A stretch of DNA of 64,000 nucleotides from Microvirga lupini (GCF_014191055.1 NZ_JACHWB010000004.1:1-64000); one strand, 5' to 3'; positions 1-8,805 are shown, numbered from the stretch's first letter. Notes: generated by a model not told the origin, from the sequence alone. Translations and numbers: made by a program.

Positions 1-269
<269 letters not shown>

Positions 270-2201
270 TCAGATCACGAAGAAGTCGTGGTAGGTGAGC
301 TTGGTCTTGTTGGAGATGGTGGCGATCTTCACCTGGGCTTTCGAGCCGGTGCCGTCCTGGTCGTAGTAGAGGTTGCCGGTCTTCTTGTCGTAGACGATTC
401 GGTCCTCCCGGTCCTGCGCCTTCTTGCCCTCGACGAACATGTCCGATTTGAACTTCTTCGGCTTGGAGAAGGAGCCCGAGCCCAGCTTGGTGAAGTACTT
501 GTTGTCGAGATAGAAATTGTCGTTTTTGGACTTGAAGTCGTAAATTCGATCCACGTTCGTGCTCTTGTTCGGCCGCGTGTCGAACATGAACACGTCCTTG
601 CCGGAGCCGCCATACAGCCGGTCGTTACCAAGTCCGCCATAGATCTTGTCGTTGCCGGAATCGCCGTAGAGTCTGTCGTTCCCGGCATCGCCATACAGCA
701 TGTCGTTGCCGCCCTGGCCCCGCAACGTGTCCGCGTAGCGCCCGCCCTTAAGGACGTTGTCGGCGGCATCGGCGGTGAGGTTCTCGTTGTTCACATCGGC
801 AATGTTGACCGTGACCCACTGCTCATAGGTGACGTTAAAGGCATCAGTGACCCGCACCTTGATCATGTGCGACGGCGCCTGCTCGTAATCGAGCCTGACG
901 CCGTCCACGACCGTGAGCGTGCCGTTCGCAGCGAGCGCGAAGCGCCCGCCCGCATTGTCGAGCAGCTCGTAGGTGTAGCTGCCGCTCGGATCGAGCGCCT
1001 GGACGGCAATCGGACCGACGGCGCTCGTCGCCTGGGCGCCCTCGCTCACCGCTGCCGAGAGGCTCAATCCCATCGGCGTATCGGGGCGTATCGGCTCGCC
1101 GGCAGCGCTGAAGATCTGCTGGTAAACATCATATTGACCATCACCCTCGGCCTGCCACGTGATAATCCAGCCGCCATTGGCCAACCCGGTGACGTGAGGT
1201 TCGAAATCATCGCTGTCGGTTGCGGTATTGGCGCGAATCTCGCCGCCGATTTTCTGCCCGGAGGCGCTGTAGCGCTGCATGAAAACGCCATTACCGCCCC
1301 AGATGACGACCCAGCCTCCATCCGCCAGAGTTGCGACCTGTGGCTGGCCCTGTTCGGTGGCGATCGTACTCACTCTGGTCTCGCCGTCTCGAGCTATACC
1401 GTTGGCATCGAAACGCTGCTGATAGATGTTGTTGGCAGAATGCCAAACGACGACCCATCCCCCATCGGACAAAGCGGTCACGGACGGCTCTATTTGCCCC
1501 CCAGCCGCGGTGCTATTGACCCTGACTTCGCCACCACGGGTGCTGCCATCGGCGTTGTAACGCTGCTGGTAGAGATCCACATCTCCAAAGAAATCTTGGG
1601 CGGATTGCCAAGTGACGACCCAGCCCCCGTCCTTTAGTGCCACTACCGAGACATTGGTTTGGCTATACTCCGTCGTTGTGTTGATCCTGACCTCACCGCC
1701 ACGTGTCGTGCCGTTGGCATTGTAGCGCTGCTGATAAACATCGTAGATTCCCGTGCCGTGATCGGATTCCCAAGTGACGACCCAGCCTCCGTCTGACAGG
1801 CCTGTTACCTGCGATAGGGTCTGGTTGCCAGCAACTGTGCTGTTGACTGGGATCTCACCACCTTTCAGCGTGCCATTGGCGTCAAAGCGCTGCTGATAGA
1901 GGCCACTTCCATTGCCATCCTGACCGAAGGAATTCCAAGTGACCACCCATCCGCCATCTTCAAGCGCGCCCACTGATGGTCCGCTTTTATTGGTGATGTT
2001 GTTGGTGCTGACGAGGAACTCCTGGCCGATAGGGCGCCCATTGGCGCCGTAGCGTTGCTGGTAGATGCCCTCGTCCGCCTCGGATTCCCAAGTGACCACC
2101 CATCCGCCGTCCTTGAGGAATGTAATCGCAGGGCCTCTTTGATTATCAGGGGTCGTTGTGTTGACGCGCGTCTCGCCGCGCGTATTCAGGATCACGCTCA
2201 T
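270..2201 (-). CDS. RTX protein with seven-fold GGW repeats and a cadherin-like domain
   Basis: A 643-residue protein likely exported by a type I secretion system and folded by extracellular calcium. Residues 1 to about 370 hold seven repeats of roughly 50 residues, each with a GGWVVTW-like core followed by YQQRY and NG. Seven repeats suggest a seven-bladed beta-propeller (inference). A cadherin-like domain follows (LDYE, VRVTD, NIADVN), then four to five calcium-binding nonapeptides of the GGxGNDxLYG type. The last 110 residues resemble the end of the RTX protein at 2478-3869, and both finish in DFFVI, a hydrophobic tail typical of uncleaved type I signals. The start at 2201 is chosen because AAGGGA lies 9 bases upstream; the frame is open to 2255. 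No ABC/MFP secretion genes are in the window. Function is unknown; adhesin or matrix protein is plausible. Confidence 0.85.
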   Translation of the reverse strand: MSVILNTRGETRVNTTTPDNQRGPAITFLKDGGWVVTWESEADEGIYQQRYGANGRPIGQEFLVSTNNITNKSGPSVGALEDGGWVVTWNSFGQDGNGSGLYQQRFDANGTLKGGEIPVNSTVAGNQTLSQVTGLSDGGWVVTWESDHGTGIYDVYQQRYNANGTTRGGEVRINTTTEYSQTNVSVVALKDGGWVVTWQSAQDFFGDVDLYQQRYNADGSTRGGEVRVNSTAAGGQIEPSVTALSDGGWVVVWHSANNIYQQRFDANGIARDGETRVSTIATEQGQPQVATLADGGWVVIWGGNGVFMQRYSASGQKIGGEIRANTATDSDDFEPHVTGLANGGWIITWQAEGDGQYDVYQQIFSAAGEPIRPDTPMGLSLSAAVSEGAQATSAVGPIAVQALDPSGSYTYELLDNAGGRFALAANGTLTVVDGVRLDYEQAPSHMIKVRVTDAFNVTYEQWVTVNIADVNNENLTADAADNVLKGGRYADTLRGQGGNDMLYGDAGNDRLYGDSGNDKIYGGLGNDRLYGGSGKDVFMFDTRPNKSTNVDRIYDFKSKNDNFYLDNKYFTKLGSGSFSKPKKFKSDMFVEGKKAQDREDRIVYDKKTGNLYYDQDGTGSKAQVKIATISNKTKLTYHDFFVI

Positions 2202-2243
2202 CGCTTCCATTCCCTTGAGACAGTTCCGTTTGTTCGAAACGGT

Positions 2244-2271
2244 ATTATATAGCAATTACAGAAATCTCAAG
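2244..2271 (-). promoter_or_regulatory. Putative housekeeping promoter of the first RTX gene
   Basis: On the minus strand CTTGAG (2266-2271) and TATAAT (2244-2249) are separated by 16 bases, about 45 bases upstream of the chosen RTX start. The -10 is a perfect sigma-70 consensus in an otherwise GC-rich setting. The call is by motif only. Confidence 0.5.
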
Positions 2272-2342
2272 GTTGCAGCGGCCGCCAAGGGTTGAGATTG
2301 CATCCAGTGCGACAATAGATCGGTCAGCTCCACCTTAGGAAG

Positions 2343-2429
2343 GAGCGCATCGTGCGAATCCGAAGCTCCGTCTGCGAGCGGCGGGCCCGGTTTTCACTGG
2401 CGTGGCCTACCGGCCCGCACGATGCGCTC
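2343..2429. repeat. Perfect 14-bp inverted repeat enclosing 59 bases
   Basis: GAGCGCATCGTGCG at 2343-2356 is repeated as its exact reverse complement at 2416-2429. The enclosed stretch has a further GCGGGCC/GGCCCGC pairing, so a transcript could fold into a long extended hairpin. It lies between the two RTX genes. It could be a terminator, a small structured RNA or a small mobile-element remnant; the sequence does not decide. Confidence 0.6.
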
Positions 2430-2444
2430 TTTGGAGAGTTGAGC

Positions 2445-2462
2445 CCTGCCTGAGCAGGCAGG
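2445..2462 (-). terminator. Hairpin just after the second RTX gene
   Basis: CCTGCCT and AGGCAGG form a 7-bp stem with a GAGC/GCTC loop 15 bases past the stop codon of the upstream RTX gene. There is no clear T run, so it is a terminator candidate or a 3'-end-stabilising hairpin. Confidence 0.4.
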
Positions 2463-2477
2463 ACGGCGTGATCTACC

Positions 2478-3869
2478 TTAAATGACGAAGAAGTCCTTGT
2501 GGGTCAGGGCGAGGTTCTTCGAGAGGCTGGCGATCTCGACCGCCTTGCCCTTGCCCGAGCCGTCGGCGTCGTAGAAGAGCTTGCCCTTCTTGTCATCGTA
2601 GATGACGTAGTCGTTCTTGTCCTTGGCCTTGGACCCGATGGTGAAGTAGCTGCTCTTCAATTGAGCCGGCTTCTTCTCCGTGCCGGACTTGCCGAGCTTG
2701 GTGAAGATCGCGTTGTCGAGCCAGATCGAATCGTCCACCACCTTGAAGTCGACGATCTTGTCCTTGTTGGTCTTGGTGTTCGGCTTGTAGTCGAACGCGA
2801 AGACGTCCTTGCCTGTGCCGCCGGTCAGCGTGTCGTTGCCCGAGCCGCCGAAGAGCTTGTCGTTGCCGCCGTTGCCGGAGAGCTTGTCCTTGCCGGCATA
2901 GCCGTAGAGCTTGTCGCTGCCGGACTTGCCCTTGAGCGTATGGGCACGGTTGGTCCAGAAATCCGTTTCGAGCGTCGCGACGGTGTTGCGATAGTAATCG
3001 CTGGCGATGATCTTGAAGGAGACGGGCGCAAGGGCCGCCGACTTGCCTTCAAGGTCCGGGGACTGGGTGAAGACCAGCTTCTTGACCGCCGCATTGACCT
3101 GCGCCGGAGAGCCGGTGATCGTGTAGACGCCGGTCACGGGATCGTAGGTGCCGCCGCCGAGGCTCGAGGCCAGGAAGCCTCCCCGCTTCGGATCGCTGAC
3201 GACGATGGTGACCGAGACGTTGTTCCCGTTCGCGTCGCCGATATTGACCCCTGAGAACGGCATGGCCATGTCCGAGATGGTCTTGCGCTTCAGATCGCCG
3301 GTGATCTCGGGAGGAAGGTTCCAGCCTCCCGTCCCGCCGCCCGCGTTCCCGCCATAGCCACCCGGCTGATAGGGCATCCACTTGGTGAAGCTGATGTAGC
3401 TCTGATCATTGCCTTCATTGTTATTGCCGCCGCCCCAATTGTCGATCGCGACATAAACCTGCCGGTAAAAATCGTCTGGGAGCGTTTCCGAGGTATTCTT
3501 GTAGATGATCGACTGGATGAATTTCGCGGCAATGGTGCCCCGAGGAAACTCCACTTCCTCATCGTAAAATTCACTGAAGGAAAGGTGGATGTTGTATTTG
3601 GTGCTGCCCGCTCCGATGACGCCCTTGTAATTGCCGATGGTAATGACGCTCCCGACATTCAGGCCATTGCTGGCGGAGACGCCCATTGCCGTATCGATTT
3701 CGAGACGGTCATGAGCCTGGTCAGCCATGAACACGGCGATCTGGATATCGGTGATGCCCCAGCCGCTGTTGACGGTGGAATTGGACCCCCAATCGATATA
3801 GGTGCCCACATTCGGGCTGATGCGGTGATAATCGCCATCCAGGTTCGTCGAATAGATGGTTGTGCCCAT
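2478..3869 (-). CDS. RTX calcium-binding protein, type I secreted
   Basis: A 463-residue protein. About 190 N-terminal residues form a domain I do not recognise, rich in Trp, Tyr and Asn. It is followed by a Gly-rich linker and a bacterial Ig/cadherin-like repeat (about 190-310: PFSGVNIGDANG, then TGVYTITGS, then AAVKKLVF). Four RTX nonapeptides (GSDKLYGYAGKDKLSG onward) and a roughly 110-residue C-terminus shared with the neighbouring RTX protein complete it. It ends DFFVI, as the neighbour does, consistent with one secretion machine for both. It has no cleavable signal peptide. GAGGG lies about 6 bases before the ATG. The 282 bases upstream (3870-4151) are AT-rich with no supported gene and presumably contain its promoter. 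Confidence 0.85.
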   Translation of the reverse strand: MGTTIYSTNLDGDYHRISPNVGTYIDWGSNSTVNSGWGITDIQIAVFMADQAHDRLEIDTAMGVSASNGLNVGSVITIGNYKGVIGAGSTKYNIHLSFSEFYDEEVEFPRGTIAAKFIQSIIYKNTSETLPDDFYRQVYVAIDNWGGGNNNEGNDQSYISFTKWMPYQPGGYGGNAGGGTGGWNLPPEITGDLKRKTISDMAMPFSGVNIGDANGNNVSVTIVVSDPKRGGFLASSLGGGTYDPVTGVYTITGSPAQVNAAVKKLVFTQSPDLEGKSAALAPVSFKIIASDYYRNTVATLETDFWTNRAHTLKGKSGSDKLYGYAGKDKLSGNGGNDKLFGGSGNDTLTGGTGKDVFAFDYKPNTKTNKDKIVDFKVVDDSIWLDNAIFTKLGKSGTEKKPAQLKSSYFTIGSKAKDKNDYVIYDDKKGKLFYDADGSGKGKAVEIASLSKNLALTHKDFFVI

Positions 3870-4151
3870 TGAAACCCTCGCAATTCATTTATTCGGCGCC
3901 AACCGCTCGTTCCCGAAACATGAGGCGCTCGCATCAGAATCAGCCGAATGCGGCATGATATAACAAATGAAATATAATAATGCTCAGACGATGGATAGGA
4001 CTATTCTTCCCTATAGGAAAGATCCCTCACGAAATAACGTGCTGGTTGCATCGCCAATAAAATCGATCAGGAGATCCAAACAAGGACGAGAGGCGATTTC
4101 GGAACGCCTGCTGCGAGCCGAGGGTGGGAAGATGGGCTCTGGTCCGACGCT

Positions 4152-5093
4152 CTAGGTGGCGAAGTCCTTGAGGGAGACGGGCTTCTCCCTTCCGACCTGG
4201 GTCTTGAGAGGGTCCGCGCAGCCCGTGTCGAAGTCGTCTTCCACCGGCTCGAACCTGAAGGATTGCCGCTCGCGGGCCATGAAGGCGGTGGGCATCACGG
4301 CCTGCATTTCGGCTTCGGCGGCCTTCAGGAAATCATCGTCGTGGCCGGGATAGAGGTGGAAGATCGCCAGTGCCTTCACGCCGGCGGCCTTCGAGAGCTC
4401 CACGCCCTTCTGCCAAGTGGAATGGCCCCAGCCGCGGCAATACGAGTATTCGGCATCCGAGAACATGCCGTCGAAGATCATGAGGTCGGTGTCGCGCACG
4501 AAGGCGGCGAGATCCGGATCGGGCCAGGGGTCGCTGTGCTCCACGTCGCTGATGTAGCAGACACTGCGGCCCCGGTGGCTGAGGCGGTAGCCGGTGGCGC
4601 CGCCCGGGTGGTTGAGAAGATGGGTGTCGATCCGGGTTCCGTCGTCGAAGGTGAGCGGCTCGCCGGCCTTGAAGCCGTGATATTCGAACTGGGCCGGAAG
4701 CTGGCCGAGGCGCACCGGAAACAGGGGCGGTGAGAAGAGCCTGCTCAGGGGCTCCATGGCGCTCTCGCCCTCCAGATGCCCGCAATAGGTGCGGATCACG
4801 CGCTCCTTGGCGAGAAGCGCCGGCTTGAAGAAGGGCATGCCGCTGATGTGGTCGAGGTGGAGATGGCTGAGGAGGATGTCGATCTTCTCGGGCGCGCTCG
4901 GGCCGAGCTCCATGCCCAGGGCCGAGAGGCCGGTGCCCGCATCGAGAATGAAGAGACGCTCGCCGCATCGGACTTCGACGCAGGGGGTGTGCGATCCGAA
5001 CTCGACGAACTGAGGCCCGGATGCGCAGGTGGAGCCGCGAGTGCCCCAGAACCGGACCTGCAATGCGTCAGAGGATGCAACTCGCCTTACCAT
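4152..5093 (-). CDS. MBL-fold metallo-hydrolase
   Basis: A 313-residue cytoplasmic hydrolase of the metallo-beta-lactamase fold. It opens with a beta strand and the FWGTRGS motif typical of the RNase Z/PqqB-like branch. The metal site HLHLDH is at residues 77-82, with later ligands visible in NHPGG, the ISDVEH segment and a C-terminal FHLYPGH. Related proteins include phosphodiesterases and tRNA 3'-end nucleases. This one lacks an obvious RNase Z exosite, so the substrate is unknown. It appears to be a single gene, with an 18-base palindrome 33 bases before its start. Confidence 0.85.
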   Translation of the reverse strand: MVRRVASSDALQVRFWGTRGSTCASGPQFVEFGSHTPCVEVRCGERLFILDAGTGLSALGMELGPSAPEKIDILLSHLHLDHISGMPFFKPALLAKERVIRTYCGHLEGESAMEPLSRLFSPPLFPVRLGQLPAQFEYHGFKAGEPLTFDDGTRIDTHLLNHPGGATGYRLSHRGRSVCYISDVEHSDPWPDPDLAAFVRDTDLMIFDGMFSDAEYSYCRGWGHSTWQKGVELSKAAGVKALAIFHLYPGHDDDFLKAAEAEMQAVMPTAFMARERQSFRFEPVEDDFDTGCADPLKTQVGREKPVSLKDFAT

Positions 5094-5125
5094 GGCAGGA
5101 TCATGATGTAACGAAAACCCCTCTT

Positions 5126-5143
5126 ATGTGCGCTGGCGCACAT
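5126..5143. promoter_or_regulatory. Perfect palindrome upstream of the MBL gene
   Basis: ATGTGCGC-TG-GCGCACAT is an 18-base dyad with a 2-base centre. It sits in the 101-base gap between the MBL gene start (5093) and the end of the ABC-like gene (5195). Its position suits an operator for the MBL gene. No regulator is identified. Confidence 0.4.
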
Positions 5144-5194
5144 GAACCGCGATAAGCTGCCCCTGACATGCACAGTGGGTCAAGGCAGAATGTG

Positions 5195-7816
5195 TCACGC
5201 ACTTAACGCCTCCAGACGCCGGGTGCGGCGCTCCATCACGGGCTCGCCCCGCTCGAAATGGATAACCGCATCGAAGGGCGGTTGATCCATGGCGGGCGAG
5301 ATCGCGGGCGTCACGAGGATCAGGCCGCGCCCGACGAGCGCCCGGCGCAGGTTCATCACCAGCTTGTCGGCTGCCGGTCCCGGCAGGCCGTCGAGGGCCC
5401 GCTGGACCACCAGGATGCTCGGCCGGCGCACCAGGCCGCGCACGAGATCGATTGCGGCCAGCTCGGTGAGGGTCAGGTCATCCCCTTGCGGATCGACCGG
5501 CGTGTCGAGCCCGATGCGCGAGACCTCGCCGTCGAGGCCGCGCTGGGTGAGCACCCGGCGGGTCACCTCCAGCACCGCCTCGAGAGCGCCGGCCTGATCG
5601 GCCGCGATACGGCCGAAGAGCAGGTTGTCCTGAACGCTCGCCGCCGCGCAGAAGCGCGCCTCGTCGTAGAACTCGATCGAGGATTTCAGGCTCACCGGCA
5701 GCATGCGGGCGAAATCGGCGCGGGCCACCAGGATGCGCTCCTCCAGGCCCGGCTCGAGCAACCCCAGGCGATGCCGGCTCTCGTTGTAGCGCAGCGCCAG
5801 GCCGATCAGGCGCTCCTGATCGCGGGAGGTCTGGTCGCTCCGGCGCTGCTCGTTCCTTCGGTCGACGAGATCCTGGAAATAGGGCCGGTCCGCCGCCGAG
5901 AAGAAGGAGAAGCGGTCGAAGAGCGGGGAGCCGTCCGGGATCTCCGCGAAGATCTCGATCATGCTGGTGGCGATGGAGAGGCCCATGCGCGCGAGCGGCT
6001 TGGTCAGCTCGTTGGCCTCCAGGATGGCACGCACGAAGGGATGGCTCGCCAGCCGATCCTCCTCGAAGGCATCGCCGATGGGCTTCCCGAACAGGAGGTT
6101 CTCGCCGATCGTGGCGTAGCGGTTGTAGCGCGTGGCGCTGAAGGGATCGACGAAGCGGTCGAGATCCTCGGTGGCCAGCGCCGCCTCGACGGCACGGCGC
6201 GCCTCCACGATGGCGGCGGCGAGCTTCGGCTCCCTGGCCGGATCGATGGTGCCGGACAGGCCGCGGGCATGGGTCAGCCGGTCGAGCCCGGCGATGGCGA
6301 TGGCCTCCGACAGGCGGTGGTTGAGTTCGCCCGCCGGTGCGGAGCAGCCATAGAGCAGGTTGTCCCGCAGGCTGCCCTCGATCAGAATCGTCGATCCCGT
6401 CAACGCGATGCGCTGGCTGCGCTCCACGGGGTTGGCGGCCGCGAGATCCACGCCGCCATAGGTCAGGCGGCCCATGGAGGGCGGCAGCTGGCCGCTCATG
6501 AGCGCCGCAAGCAGCCTCGGGCCCGCATCGCCGTCGCCGACCAGGGCCACATGGGACGGGAAGGCGAGCGTGAGATTGACCGATGCAACGCGCGCCCCGC
6601 TCGCAGGATCGTAGGCCGAGACGCCTTGGGCCACGAGCGCGCCGTTCTCCGGCAGGCTGGCTTTGCCTTTGAGGGCCGCACGCAGCTTCAGCGGCGCCAG
6701 ACCCCTGCCGAGGTCGATGAGCAGCGCCCTGGCCCGCAGGATCAGCCGGTGCCACTGCACCACCTCGCGGGTGCCATAGGCGGCGAGCGCCGCCGCGAGC
6801 ACGCTGGCCGCGACCGTTCCGGCCGTCAGGGGACGCGTTTGCGAGAACCAGGCGCCGAGCGCCAGAACCGCCAGAGGCGCGATCATGAGCACGGCCGCGG
6901 AGGCGGCTTCCATGATCGCCAGGCGGTATTCCTCCCGCATCACCGGGCGGTGGCCGCTCATGAGAGCCTGGCGCACCCGGTCGCGCTCGAAAGGCCCGGT
7001 GCCATGGGCACGCAGGGCCGGCAGGCGCTGCTCCAGGTCCGTGAACACGCCCTCGGCCGCATCGCCTTCCCGGCTCCGGGCGGCGGCGGCGTCGAAGCGC
7101 AGGAGCGCCCGGCGCGCGCTCACGATCATGCCGAGGGCCAGCACCACCGCCAGAACCGCGCCCAGGTGCCAGTCCATGACGAACACATAGGCGCAGGCCA
7201 GCCCGATCATGCCGCCCAGCTTCACCGGGATCAGGAGGCTCGCTCCCAGCACGCCGTTTTCGCGCGCCAGCCCCCGGGAGGCGAGCGCCGAGATCATGGT
7301 GATCTCGTCGTGCGAGGCGGAGGGCACTTTCAGAATGATGTCGAGGGCAGCCGACTGGGCCCGCATCAGCATCCGCCCGCCGATGCCGGCCGCCACCCAT
7401 TCGAGCGCCACCAGGATCAGCCCGAGAGCCAGCGGAACGGCCAGCACGCCGATGACGGCCGCCAGCGCAAAGGTCTCGGGATCGAGGGCAAAGCCGGGAA
7501 ACAGCACCAGCGATCGCGGCCACAGGTCGGCCGGCGGCGTGAGGGCGATCCGCAGGAAGGCAGCGGGCGCATTCCAGGCATCGGGGCCGCCGGTCGCCCG
7601 GTCGACCATCTGCCGGACCAGATCGAGGCCGATCAGGACCAGAAGGCCCGCCAGCATCAGGAGGCCGAAGCCGACCAGATGTCGGACGGGCGAGGTTTTC
7701 CAGGCCAGACGCAGCGGGTCGCGCTCGATGACGGCTCCCAAGGGCAGCTCCAATGATCGTTCAGGTTCAGTGACGTTAGCGGAACCTAGAGCATCGGCCC
7801 CGAAAGTGAAAACCAT
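5195..7816 (-). CDS. ABC-exporter-like membrane protein with decayed ATPase motifs
   Basis: An 873-residue protein. Residues about 45-340 look like an ABC exporter membrane domain with five to six hydrophobic segments. The following nucleotide-binding region has lost its catalytic motifs. The Walker A position reads GDGDAGPRLL (427-436, no lysine). The signature region reads LTLTELAAIDL (781-791) instead of LSGGQ. Walker B reads ILVVQRAL (801-808) without the D/E pair. Some 240 extra residues split the domain, and an NLLFG-like motif, normally found once after the Q-loop, occurs three times (486-490, 573-577, 731-735). It is therefore unlikely to hydrolyse ATP normally and may be a structural or regulatory protein. 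It is divergent from a TPR gene. The start is uncertain: ATG 7816 lies inside a dispersed repeat and lacks a Shine-Dalgarno, whereas TTG 7741 has TGGAG upstream. Confidence 0.75.
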   Translation of the reverse strand: MVFTFGADALGSANVTEPERSLELPLGAVIERDPLRLAWKTSPVRHLVGFGLLMLAGLLVLIGLDLVRQMVDRATGGPDAWNAPAAFLRIALTPPADLWPRSLVLFPGFALDPETFALAAVIGVLAVPLALGLILVALEWVAAGIGGRMLMRAQSAALDIILKVPSASHDEITMISALASRGLARENGVLGASLLIPVKLGGMIGLACAYVFVMDWHLGAVLAVVLALGMIVSARRALLRFDAAAARSREGDAAEGVFTDLEQRLPALRAHGTGPFERDRVRQALMSGHRPVMREEYRLAIMEAASAAVLMIAPLAVLALGAWFSQTRPLTAGTVAASVLAAALAAYGTREVVQWHRLILRARALLIDLGRGLAPLKLRAALKGKASLPENGALVAQGVSAYDPASGARVASVNLTLAFPSHVALVGDGDAGPRLLAALMSGQLPPSMGRLTYGGVDLAAANPVERSQRIALTGSTILIEGSLRDNLLYGCSAPAGELNHRLSEAIAIAGLDRLTHARGLSGTIDPAREPKLAAAIVEARRAVEAALATEDLDRFVDPFSATRYNRYATIGENLLFGKPIGDAFEEDRLASHPFVRAILEANELTKPLARMGLSIATSMIEIFAEIPDGSPLFDRFSFFSAADRPYFQDLVDRRNEQRRSDQTSRDQERLIGLALRYNESRHRLGLLEPGLEERILVARADFARMLPVSLKSSIEFYDEARFCAAASVQDNLLFGRIAADQAGALEAVLEVTRRVLTQRGLDGEVSRIGLDTPVDPQGDDLTLTELAAIDLVRGLVRRPSILVVQRALDGLPGPAADKLVMNLRRALVGRGLILVTPAISPAMDQPPFDAVIHFERGEPVMERRTRRLEALSA

Positions 7817-7835
7817 TTTGGAACTCACCCGATGC
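7787..7835. repeat. Dispersed GAGCATCG-type palindromic element
   Basis: TAGAGCATCGG at the left end and CCCGATGC at the right end pair as a stem. An inner GAAAGTGAAAACCATTTT segment resembles the core of the longer copies at 30466 and 43096. A decayed relative lies at about 7905-7947. The element overlaps the nominal start of the ABC-like gene, one reason to suspect a downstream start for that gene. Confidence 0.5.
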
Positions 7836-7867
7836 CCGCTTCTCGAAACAGCGCACCGTGTCGGGCG

Positions 7868-7909
7868 GACCCGAAGGGCCGCGCCAGCGACCCGAAGGGC
7901 CACGACAGG
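7868..7909. repeat. Two tandem 21-bp units in the divergent intergenic region
   Basis: GACCCGAAGGGCC occurs at 7868-7880 and 7889-7901, each followed by an 8-base spacer of similar composition, giving a 21-base period. Each core contains the short dyad CCCGAAGGG. It lies in the 295 bases between the ABC-like gene and the TPR gene, which otherwise hold no gene. Confidence 0.5.
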
Positions 7910-8111
7910 GAAAATCGGAACCACTTTTTCGCAGGATGCGCGAGCATTTTTCGACCCGACAGCGGGGAAGCGCGTTCAAGACGTGCGCCCAAACACAAAC
8001 GAGCTTTCGCCAGGGTCCGGCATCGGGGCGATTTGCCCTCTCGCCATGCCGCGCCTCGACTCTATGTCACCTGCCTTGGCTGCCTGCCATGGAGGATCGG
8101 TGAGCCCGCCC

Positions 8112-8678
8112 ATGACGTCCCCTTTGCCGTCCCCCCTGCCGATCGATCCGGTCTTTCAGCTCGTTCTTGAGGTCCCGGTGCGCACCCCATGCCCGGATCT
8201 GCCGCGCCGGCTGACGAATCTGTTTCAGGAACTCGCCCTGGAGGAGCCGCCCAGGCCCGTGGAGGAGATCGAAGACCAGATCTGGGCTCTGTGGAGCTCG
8301 CACGAGGACCGGATCGCCGAGGAGACCATGGCGGCGGCCGTCGAGTCCTTAAGCTCGGGATCGCTCAAGACGGCCCGGCCGCTGCTCGACCATCTGGTGG
8401 CCATGTATCCGGACTGGCCGGAGGCCTGGAACAAGCGGGCGATGCTGGCCTCCATCGAGAAGCGCGATGCGGACAGCCTGCTCGACATCGCCCAGACCCT
8501 GCGCCTGGAGCCGCGCCATTTCGGGGCCGTCGCAGGTTTCGGCAATCTCTGCCTGCGCCACGGCCACCTCAACGAGGCGCGTGCCGCCTTCCAGATCGCG
8601 CTCGGCATCAATCCCCACATGGAAGACCTGCGCGACATGCTGGAGAACCTGTCGCCGCATCACCTGATGCTGCATTAG
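8112..8678 (+). CDS. Tetratricopeptide-repeat protein
   Basis: A 188-residue soluble protein. The C-terminal half has TPR-like helical pairs (PEAWNKRAMLASIEK, HFGAVAGFGNLCLR, NEARAAFQIALGINP), fitting a protein-protein interaction scaffold. The N-terminal 60 residues are acidic with no recognised domain. It is transcribed divergently from the decayed ABC protein and may be its partner (inference from position only). An upstream GTG at 8100 with GGAGG four bases before it is an alternative start; ATG 8112 gives 16 bases of spacing. Confidence 0.75.
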   Translation: MTSPLPSPLPIDPVFQLVLEVPVRTPCPDLPRRLTNLFQELALEEPPRPVEEIEDQIWALWSSHEDRIAEETMAAAVESLSSGSLKTARPLLDHLVAMYPDWPEAWNKRAMLASIEKRDADSLLDIAQTLRLEPRHFGAVAGFGNLCLRHGHLNEARAAFQIALGINPHMEDLRDMLENLSPHHLMLH

Positions 8679-8805
8679 AAAATCTTCATCCGCCTTTGCG
8701 ATCATGCCGCAGGATCGCCGGTCGGGGCGAAACCCTCCCCACGATCATGCCAGCCCCCCGTTCCCGGCATTTGCAACATTCCCCACAGCCGAGCTATCCA
8801 GCACT

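Noticed and set aside
288..1637. Long plus-strand open frame opposite the first RTX gene
   Set aside because: Mirror frame of the repetitive RTX coding sequence; no domain, no ribosome-binding site.
3967..4155. 62-codon plus-strand frame in the AT-rich gap before the second RTX gene
   Set aside because: No Shine-Dalgarno, no recognisable protein pattern, and the region is expected to hold a promoter.
5258..7756. 832-codon plus-strand frame opposite the decayed ABC protein
   Set aside because: Gln/Arg/His-rich composition typical of an antisense shadow in high-GC DNA; the minus frame has membrane segments and ABC-like order.
5195..7816. Decayed ABC protein as a simple pseudogene
   Set aside because: The frame is uninterrupted for over 870 codons with ordinary codon use, so it is under coding constraint even though the ATPase motifs are gone.
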